Shown: positions 6,572 to 12,942 of the stretch, piece by piece
Layout: each line of letters starts with the position of its first letter
Numbering within the stretch: the stretch's first letter is position 1
Source of the DNA: JAKJEP01 sp964580995
GTDB lineage: Bacteria; Planctomycetota; Phycisphaerae; Sedimentisphaerales; SM23-30
Reading direction: 5' to 3'
Assembly (NCBI GenBank): GCA_964580995.1
Contig: CAZOMV010000133.1
Coordinates: 1-12,942, forward strand
DNA: 12,942 bases
Made by a program: the position numbers and the translations under genes
The notes under the pieces: generated by a model
Told to the model about the DNA's origin: nothing
The model's database searches: none
What the model saw: only the letters and a program-made list of their open reading frames with translations

Positions 6572-9500
6572 ATGCGAAAAATATATGGGAAATTTGCACT
6601 GGCGTTAAGCATGGTAATGGCTGCCGGGATCATGGGTTGTGTAATATCTCCACCGCCGGTGGATGGCCAAGGCCGGCCATTGATTAAAAAGCTGGGGACC
6701 ATCGATCTGGATCTGGTGGAATGCACGCCGGTGGTATTTCATGGCAAGGTCTATCGGTTCGAATGGGTGCGGAAGAGTTATCTGGGGCATTCGCTGGATC
6801 AGAGCTGGGCACAGGATGGGTATTTCCGGTTGGTGGAACACGGCACGGAGAAGGTAACGCCGCCTTTCGCCCAGGGCTATGCCTTCGGCAGCGCGTTTGT
6901 GGACGGGGATATGGTCTATGTGACAGGGACGAGTACGGAAAAGGGGTGGTCGGGGCAGCGGGTGCAGATTTTCGCTTCGCGGGATTTGCAGAGCTGGGAG
7001 GAGTGGACGGCGCTGGATCTGGACAGGTTCGGGATATGCAATACGTCCATTTGCAAGGCGGAGGATCAATATGTATTGATGTTTGAGATCTATGAGCCGA
7101 AAGAGCAGGCGGGCGTTCCATTCACGGCGCGGTTTGCTTTTTCGAAGGATTTGAAAAACTGGGAGGTTACGCCGCCAGAATGTGTGTATGCGAAGGACCG
7201 GTATAGCGCGCCGCATTGTCTGCGTTATCTGGACGGGTATTTTTACGATTTTTACCTGGAGGCGCACGAGGGGTATGAGATGCGGGTGGTTCGTTCGCGG
7301 GATCTAATAAACTGGGAGGCCAGCCCGCTGAATCCGGTTTTGAAAGCCAGTGAGCAGGACAAGATTATTTTCAATCCGAAATTGACGGCGGAGCAGCGGG
7401 CGAAAGTGGCGCAGGCGGAGGATATCAATAATTCGGATATTGATTTTTGTGAGTATCAGGGAAAGCTGATCATCAATTATTCGTGGGGGAACCAGCAGGG
7501 GCAGGAATTTCTTGGCGAGGCGGTTTATGCGGGGACGCAGGAGCAATTCTTAAAAGGGTGGTATCCCGAACCGGCGGCCGGCGGAATGAAAGGGCTGACG
7601 ATTGTCTATCCGGAGGGGGGCAGCTATGCGGAAGTGCTGGCGGCGCGGGAGCTGCGGCGGTACTGGTATCTGCGGAGCGGCCAGATGGCGGGATTGGAGG
7701 CGAGTGAGGGGAAATTGCCGGGAAAGGGGGATTTGATCGTGGTGGGGCAGAAGAGCCGGGAATTGTTTCAGGCAGTTTTGGATCAGAACGCAGAACTCAA
7801 AACCCAATTTTCTTCCCTGGAATCGCAAAATTATATATTGAAGACTCTGGAGGGAAAGCGGCGGATACTGGTAATCGCCGGTGGGGATGAAACGGGGACG
7901 CTTTATGGGGCCTACCGGCTGGTGGAGCGGCTAGGGGTACGGTTTTCCCTGGAGGGGGATGTGATTCCGGATGAGAAGATTTTGCCGGAGGTGCCGGTAG
8001 TAGAGGAATGCGGCAAGCCGCTGTTTGCTCTGCGCGGGATTTTGCCGTTTCATGATTTTCCGGAAGGGCCGGACTGGTGGACCACGGACGATTATAAGGC
8101 GATCTTATCGCAGTTGCCGAAGCTGCGGATGAATTTTATCGGGCTGCATACCTATCCGGAAGGCGGCGGCTGGGGGCCGGAGCCGACGACGTGGATCGGT
8201 GTGAAGGAGGATGTCGGGGAAAATGGCCAGGTGAAATTCAGCTATCCCAGCCGGTATCACAGCACGCGAAGAGGTAACTCGGCGTGGGGGTATCCGGCGA
8301 AGAATACGGGAGATTACAGTTTTGGGGCGGCGGACCTGTTTGAGCGGGATGATTTCGGGGCGGACGTGATGCGGGATATGATCCCGGAGCCGCAAACGCC
8401 GGAGCAGTGCAATGAACTGTTTAACCGCACGGGGGCGATGTTTCGCGAGGCATTTACCTTTGCCCGGCCGCTGGGAGTTAAAACCTGTATCGGGACGGAG
8501 ACGCCGCTGACGATCCCGGCGCTGGTCAAAGAGCGGCTGGAAAAGGCGGGGAAGAATCCGGCGGATCCGGCGGTGGCGGCGGAGGTGTATGAGGGGATGT
8601 TCGAGCGGATTGCCCGAACGCATCCGCTGGATTATTACTGGCTGTGGACGAATGAAGGGTGGACATGGTCGGGGGTGCCGGATGAGGCGGTGGAGGCGGT
8701 GGAACAGGATTTGCTAACAGCGGTCAAGGCGGCGGAGCGAGTGAAGGCACCGTTCACTTTGGCGACGTGCGGGTGGGTGCTGGGGCCGCCTAAGGACCGG
8801 GCCAGGTTTGATCAGATCCTGCCGAAAGAGATGCCGTTTAGCTGTATCAACCGCGAGGTGGGCAAGGCCCCGGTGGAGAAGCAGTTTGCAAAAATAACGG
8901 GACGGCCGTTGTGGGCGATTCCCTGGCTGGAGGATGATCCGGGGATGATTTCGCCGCAGTTGTGGGCGGGAAGGATGCGGAAGGATGCGGCCGATGCCCT
9001 GGAGTACGGCTGCACGGGGCTGATGGGGATTCACTGGCGGACGCGGATTCTGGGGCCGAATGTATTGGCGCTGGCGTGGGCGGCGTGGGATCAGAGTCCA
9101 TGGAAGCAGACAGCAGGTCAATCTGCTACCTCGGAAGAACCGGTGGTATTGATCGGGGGAAAGGAAGCTGCTTATTTGAATAGTCCCATCGAGGGGACGG
9201 AGGATGATCCGCTGTATCAAACCGTGTGCTGGAATTTAACGTCGTATCAGTTTCTTGTGCCCAAAGGAACTTATCAGGTCAAATTGCAGTTTAGTGAAGT
9301 GGCGTATGATGAAAATGGGAAACGGGTATTTGATGTAAAATTACAGGATACAATCGTACTGGAGGATCTTGATATTCACGCCAGGGTGGGGAAAAACCAG
9401 GCTCTGGACTTTGTTTTTGATGCGGTTCAGGCAGATAGCGGTCGGCTGGTGATCGAGTTTATTCCGAAGGTGGAATTTCCGTGTATATCCGCCATTAGCG

Positions 9501-10522
9501 TGGAAGGCATGGGAGTAAGCCGGAAGATCAACTGCAGTGGGCCGGCGTATCAGGATTATCAGGCGGACGTGCAGCCGAAGGAAACCGAACGGTTTATGCC
9601 GGTGGATGATTTTTATCTGGACTGGGCGAGGCAGCAGTTTGGGGCGGTGGCAGCGGAGCCGGTTGCGAAGATCTTTTCGCGGATCGACGGGCATTTGCCG
9701 GAGCCGGCTACCTGGATTGACGGGCCGGGTGGGATCATCCCGAATCCCCAGCCGTGGGCGGAAGTGGAAAAGCAGTATGGATTTGTGGCGGAACTGGAGC
9801 ATCTGGAGGCTTTGGTAATCGGTGCGGCCAGCCGGGAACAGTTCGGGTACTGGCTCAATACGCTGCGGTACATGAAGGCGATGGCCAGGACCGGGTGTAC
9901 GGCGGGGCAATTGAACCAGGTGATGGAGCAGATTCAGGGGCAGGCCGATCCGGCGGCGAAGCAGACGGCGGCCCGGCAGCAGGCGTTGCCCTTGCGGCTG
10001 GAGATGGTGCAGGACTGGGCGGCGATGATGGGATATCTGCTGGCGACGGTGACGAACGCCAGTGAATTAGGGACGATTATGAATGTGGAGGCCCGTTCCA
10101 TGCCGGTACTGATGTACCGGCACGATGCGGTGCTGGAGGAATTGCTGGGGGAGCCGCTGCCGGCGGCAGCGAAACCGGGCCGGGACTATCAGGGGCCGAC
10201 GCGTATCATCGTGCCCACCCGGCGGACCTGTCTGGCAACGGGGGAGGATTTGGTATTGAAAGTCATGGTCTTGTCGCAGGTCTTACCCAAGTCGGCGACG
10301 CTGCATTGGCGCCGGTTGGGCGAGGAGCCGTGGCAAACCGTGCCTTTGGTGCACGAGGCCCGCGGGGTCTATCGGGTCACTTTATCCGGTAATGACATCC
10401 AGGACCGGGATTTTGAATATTACCTGTCGGCCGAAACGGAAGACGGAAACAAGGTCTGTTATCCGGCCACAGCTCCGCAAATCAATCAGACGGTGGTCGT
10501 TATGTCGTTAAAACAGGGCTAA
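6572..10522 (+). CDS. Giant multidomain lipoprotein: GH43/117-like propeller, GH67N-like domain, TIM barrel, malectin, helical and Ig-like domains
   Basis: Probable glycoside hydrolase of 1316 aa; activity not known to me. Seen in order: lipoprotein signal with lipobox Cys23 (IMGC); a beta-propeller at about 41-333 with repeated SKDL.NW / SRDL.NW blades and NINNSD (285-290) near its end, resembling GH43/GH117-type proteins that usually stand alone; an alpha/beta domain at about 340-478 with GGDETGTLYGAYRLVERLG, as in GH67 or GH20 N-domains; a TIM-barrel-like region at about 484-845 (LRGILPFHDFPEG; YYWLWTNEGWTWSG, E695 a candidate catalytic acid; PWLEDDP, E787/D788; GIHWRTR); a malectin domain at about 856-980 (GTEDDPLYQT, KRVFDV, DLDIHA); a helical region at about 1005-1190; and an Ig/FnIII-like end at about 1208-1316. 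ATG 6572 has a good AAGGA. It is followed 18 bases later by the beta-helix gene. It is likely anchored in a membrane facing the periplasm or exterior. Confidence 0.85.
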   Translation: MRKIYGKFALALSMVMAAGIMGCVISPPPVDGQGRPLIKKLGTIDLDLVECTPVVFHGKVYRFEWVRKSYLGHSLDQSWAQDGYFRLVEHGTEKVTPPFAQGYAFGSAFVDGDMVYVTGTSTEKGWSGQRVQIFASRDLQSWEEWTALDLDRFGICNTSICKAEDQYVLMFEIYEPKEQAGVPFTARFAFSKDLKNWEVTPPECVYAKDRYSAPHCLRYLDGYFYDFYLEAHEGYEMRVVRSRDLINWEASPLNPVLKASEQDKIIFNPKLTAEQRAKVAQAEDINNSDIDFCEYQGKLIINYSWGNQQGQEFLGEAVYAGTQEQFLKGWYPEPAAGGMKGLTIVYPEGGSYAEVLAARELRRYWYLRSGQMAGLEASEGKLPGKGDLIVVGQKSRELFQAVLDQNAELKTQFSSLESQNYILKTLEGKRRILVIAGGDETGTLYGAYRLVERLGVRFSLEGDVIPDEKILPEVPVVEECGKPLFALRGILPFHDFPEGPDWWTTDDYKAILSQLPKLRMNFIGLHTYPEGGGWGPEPTTWIGVKEDVGENGQVKFSYPSRYHSTRRGNSAWGYPAKNTGDYSFGAADLFERDDFGADVMRDMIPEPQTPEQCNELFNRTGAMFREAFTFARPLGVKTCIGTETPLTIPALVKERLEKAGKNPADPAVAAEVYEGMFERIARTHPLDYYWLWTNEGWTWSGVPDEAVEAVEQDLLTAVKAAERVKAPFTLATCGWVLGPPKDRARFDQILPKEMPFSCINREVGKAPVEKQFAKITGRPLWAIPWLEDDPGMISPQLWAGRMRKDAADALEYGCTGLMGIHWRTRILGPNVLALAWAAWDQSPWKQTAGQSATSEEPVVLIGGKEAAYLNSPIEGTEDDPLYQTVCWNLTSYQFLVPKGTYQVKLQFSEVAYDENGKRVFDVKLQDTIVLEDLDIHARVGKNQALDFVFDAVQADSGRLVIEFIPKVEFPCISAISVEGMGVSRKINCSGPAYQDYQADVQPKETERFMPVDDFYLDWARQQFGAVAAEPVAKIFSRIDGHLPEPATWIDGPGGIIPNPQPWAEVEKQYGFVAELEHLEALVIGAASREQFGYWLNTLRYMKAMARTGCTAGQLNQVMEQIQGQADPAAKQTAARQQALPLRLEMVQDWAAMMGYLLATVTNASELGTIMNVEARSMPVLMYRHDAVLEELLGEPLPAAAKPGRDYQGPTRIIVPTRRTCLATGEDLVLKVMVLSQVLPKSATLHWRRLGEEPWQTVPLVHEARGVYRVTLSGNDIQDRDFEYYLSAETEDGNKVCYPATAPQINQTVVVMSLKQG

Positions 10523-10540
10523 TTTTGCGAAAGGTGTATT

Positions 10541-12862
10541 ATGAACATGAAGACTATCCTTTTTGGGACGATAGTGTGCCTTGCGATCGGCTGCGGTTTC
10601 TTCGGCACCCGGGAGGGCGGAGAGAATGCGGTATATGGTACGGAATACCATGTTTCCGTAAAGGGGGACGACGCCGGCGACGGTTCCGCGGACCGACCGC
10701 TGCGAACCATCTCGGCGGCGGCGCAACTGGCCCAGCCGGGGGATACGATCACTGTCCATGAAGGAACCTACCGGGAGCGCGTCAATCCGCCGCGCGGCGG
10801 CTCATCCGACACCCAGCGAATCATTTACCAGGCCGCCCCCGGCGAGCAGGTATATATCAAAGGTTCTGAAGTCATCAAGGGCTGGCAGAAGCTGCAAAAT
10901 GATACCTGGACCGTCACCATTCCCAACCGCCTCTTCGGTGATTTTAATCCCTTCAACGACCTGATTCACGGCGACTGGTTCGATCCGATGGGCCGCTCCC
11001 ATCACACCGGCGCGGTATATGGTAACGGCCATTGGCTGATCGAGGCCGCCAACCGTCAGGATGTCCTCGAACCCGTTGGCCAATCCTCCTCTTCCTATGC
11101 ACCGGGAAACAATCAATACCTGCTCAACGTGGCCTGGCTCCAGCCGCAGGCTGATTCGGAGAAAACAGTGCGGATTCCCGCCGCAGATTTTGCGGCACAT
11201 CAAGGAATTCAGACCGCCCCCTGTTCCGAAGGCGGTGAGTGCATCGGCTTTATCGAGCCGGGCGACTGGGTTCGCTACGAAAACGTGGATTTTGGCCGGC
11301 AGACCACCCAAATCAGCCTCCGTGCGGCTTCGGCCACCAGCGGCGGGATCATCGAAATTCGCCTGGACGCCCCGGACGGCGAACTGCTGGGCCGTTGTCA
11401 GGTCCCCAACACGGGCGGCTGGCAGGCGTGGTTTACCTTCAGCGCCGCGATCCAGCCTCTCAGCGGAACAAAAACCATTTGCCTGCTATTCCAAAACCCG
11501 CACCGGCAAAACGAACCCTATGTCCAGTTATGGTTTGCCCAGGTGGACACCTCGAATACCACCCTCTGGGCCCAGTTCAAAGATATCAATCCCAACGAAA
11601 CCCCGGTGGAGGTCAACGTGCGCCAAACCGTGTTCTATCCGGAAAAAACCGGCATCAATTACCTCACCGTACGCGGCTTTACCATGCGGCACGCCGCCAC
11701 CCCCTGGGCGCCGCCCACCGCCGAGCAGATCGGCCTGCTCGGAACCAACTGGAGCAAGGGCTGGATCATCGAAAACAACGATATCGCCTACTCCGTCTGC
11801 ACCGGCGTCACGCTCGGCAAGCATGGGGACCAGTTCGACAATACCTCGCAGAACTCGGCGGAAGGTTACGTCAAAACCATCGAGCGGGCCTTGGAAAAGG
11901 GCTGGTCGAGGGACAACATCGGCCACCACCTCGTTCGCAACAATCACATTTCCCACTGCGAGCAGGCCGGCCTGGTCGGAAGCATGGGGGCGGTCTTCAG
12001 CACCATCACCGGCAACGACATCCACGATATCCATGTCCGCCAGTTGTTCACCGGTGCCGAGATGGCCGGCATCAAGATTCACGGGGCGATTGACACCGTC
12101 ATCAGCCATAACCACATCTACCGTACCGGCCGCGGGATATGGCTGGACTGGATGGCGCAGGGGGCACGCGTCACCGGCAATCTGCTGCACGATACCGCAC
12201 CGGCGGGCGACTTGTTCGTGGAAGTCAACCACGGATCGCTGCTGGTGGATCACAACCTGTTTTTGTCGCCGACCAGTCTGGAGGTCAATTCGCAGGGCGG
12301 GGCGTATGGGCACAACCTGATCACCGGCAGCGTCTATGTCATCCATACGGAAGGCCGCCAGACACCGTACCATCCGGCCCACTCCACCGAAGTCGCCGGG
12401 CTGGCCGGTAATCCCAGCGGGGATGAACGGTATTATAATAATATTTTCGTTAACGCCGGAGCGGCGGCGTACGATGCGGCGGGTTTGCCGATGTTTATGG
12501 CTGGGAATGTGTTTCTGGGCGGCGCCCAGCCGTCAAAGCACGAGGCGGAGCCGCTGGTGCTGCTGGGGGTGAATCCGGGTATTCAACTGCTGGAAAAACC
12601 CGACGGCCTGTACCTCGCCATCACCCTGGATACGGCCTGGTCGCAACAGCCTCGTCAGTTGGTGACAACGAAGCTGCTCGGCAAGGCCAAAATCCCCGAT
12701 CTCCCCTATGAACAGCCCGACGGCTTGCCGTACCGCCTGGACACCGATTATTTCGGCAATCCGCGAAACCCCGCCAATCCTTTCCCCGGACCCTTTGAAT
12801 GGTCCGCCGACAGCCGGCAGGAACTGAAAGTCTGGCCGGTGGATTTGACAGCCGGCCAATAA
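10541..12862 (+). CDS. Right-handed beta-helix lipoprotein (GH141-like) with inserted CBM6-like module
   Basis: Probable polysaccharide-active lipoprotein of 773 aa. Seen: signal peptide with lipobox Cys18 (LAIGC); a DUF1565-like N-terminal strand-turn block (YHVSVKGDDAGDGSADRPL, 36-54, then GDTITVHEGTYRE); a beta-sandwich insert at about 208-337 with CBM6 hallmarks (EPGDWVRYENVDFG, GGIIEIRLDAPDG, NTGGWQAW); then parallel beta-helix coils at about 370-665 with recurring NN.I and HN.I/HNLF turns and D/H-rich stretches; and a C-terminal extension with FGNPRNP. The layout resembles GH141 proteins (fucose- and xylan-type activities are known in that family), but a PL or other beta-helix family cannot be excluded. 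The start has AAGG 6 bases upstream of ATG 10541; ATG 10547 is a near alternative. The 18-base gap to the previous gene supports cotranscription and a shared glycan substrate. Confidence 0.83.
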   Translation: MNMKTILFGTIVCLAIGCGFFGTREGGENAVYGTEYHVSVKGDDAGDGSADRPLRTISAAAQLAQPGDTITVHEGTYRERVNPPRGGSSDTQRIIYQAAPGEQVYIKGSEVIKGWQKLQNDTWTVTIPNRLFGDFNPFNDLIHGDWFDPMGRSHHTGAVYGNGHWLIEAANRQDVLEPVGQSSSSYAPGNNQYLLNVAWLQPQADSEKTVRIPAADFAAHQGIQTAPCSEGGECIGFIEPGDWVRYENVDFGRQTTQISLRAASATSGGIIEIRLDAPDGELLGRCQVPNTGGWQAWFTFSAAIQPLSGTKTICLLFQNPHRQNEPYVQLWFAQVDTSNTTLWAQFKDINPNETPVEVNVRQTVFYPEKTGINYLTVRGFTMRHAATPWAPPTAEQIGLLGTNWSKGWIIENNDIAYSVCTGVTLGKHGDQFDNTSQNSAEGYVKTIERALEKGWSRDNIGHHLVRNNHISHCEQAGLVGSMGAVFSTITGNDIHDIHVRQLFTGAEMAGIKIHGAIDTVISHNHIYRTGRGIWLDWMAQGARVTGNLLHDTAPAGDLFVEVNHGSLLVDHNLFLSPTSLEVNSQGGAYGHNLITGSVYVIHTEGRQTPYHPAHSTEVAGLAGNPSGDERYYNNIFVNAGAAAYDAAGLPMFMAGNVFLGGAQPSKHEAEPLVLLGVNPGIQLLEKPDGLYLAITLDTAWSQQPRQLVTTKLLGKAKIPDLPYEQPDGLPYRLDTDYFGNPRNPANPFPGPFEWSADSRQELKVWPVDLTAGQ

Positions 12863-12942
12863 TCTGGTAAAAATAAGTATTTTAAGCTTACTCGACAGTC
12901 ATAAGTTCTCAACCGCCTAATTCCACATTACAGGCAGGCATT
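12863..12942. other. Non-coding end of window
   Basis: Eighty bases after the beta-helix gene. They are AT-rich near 12868-12890, with only a weak TAAG/CTTA dyad. No convincing terminator or start of a further gene is visible. Confidence 0.5.

Noticed and set aside
11061..12320. A 419-residue alternative plus-strand frame inside the beta-helix gene
   Set aside because: It is rich in Arg, Pro, Ser and Thr, typical of an out-of-frame reading of GC-rich DNA; the main frame has signal peptide and domains.

Overview
The window looks like a carbohydrate-degradation region from an anaerobic, Gram-negative-type, sulfatase-rich bacterium. The best guess is the Planctomycetes/PVC side (Phycisphaerae, Sedimentisphaerales-like or Kiritimatiellota-like). 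This rests on an oxygen-independent sulfatase-maturating radical SAM enzyme next to a serine-type sulfatase, an OprB-like outer-membrane porin, and large surface lipoproteins with malectin, CBM6-like, beta-propeller and beta-helix domains. No taxonomic marker gene is present, so the lineage is an inference.

Left block (1-3081, minus strand): porin, then anSME, then the first 133 codons of an arylsulfatase that runs off the left edge. Gaps are 43 and 26 bases, so this is read as one operon: sugar entry through the outer membrane, activation of the sulfatase by converting its active-site serine to formylglycine, and desulfation of a sulfated glycan. A candidate promoter and a two-part stem-loop lie in the porin leader.

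Middle (3082-6571): a long divergent intergenic region, then a plus-strand MscS-type channel gene (3784-5673) with a GC-rich hairpin in its leader and a terminator-like hairpin downstream. About 900 bases without an intact gene follow. They contain the 3' half of a tRNA-Arg(CCG) (6353-6405) and, antisense to it and running away from it, a start-less coding remnant that looks like the C-terminal tail of a site-specific integrase. Together these look like one scarred end of an integrated element.

Right block (6572-12862, plus strand): two lipoprotein genes 18 bases apart. The first (1316 aa) fuses a GH43/GH117-like beta-propeller, a GH67/GH20-type N-terminal alpha/beta domain, a TIM-barrel-like region, a malectin domain and a helical plus Ig-like C-terminus. 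The malectin-coding stretch is about 46% GC by hand count, against 62-67% in flanking lines, which suggests a late domain insertion. The second (773 aa) is a right-handed beta-helix protein, GH141-like, interrupted by a CBM6-like module. The two genes use opposite third-position bases (G-rich versus C-rich), so they may have different histories although they look cotranscribed.
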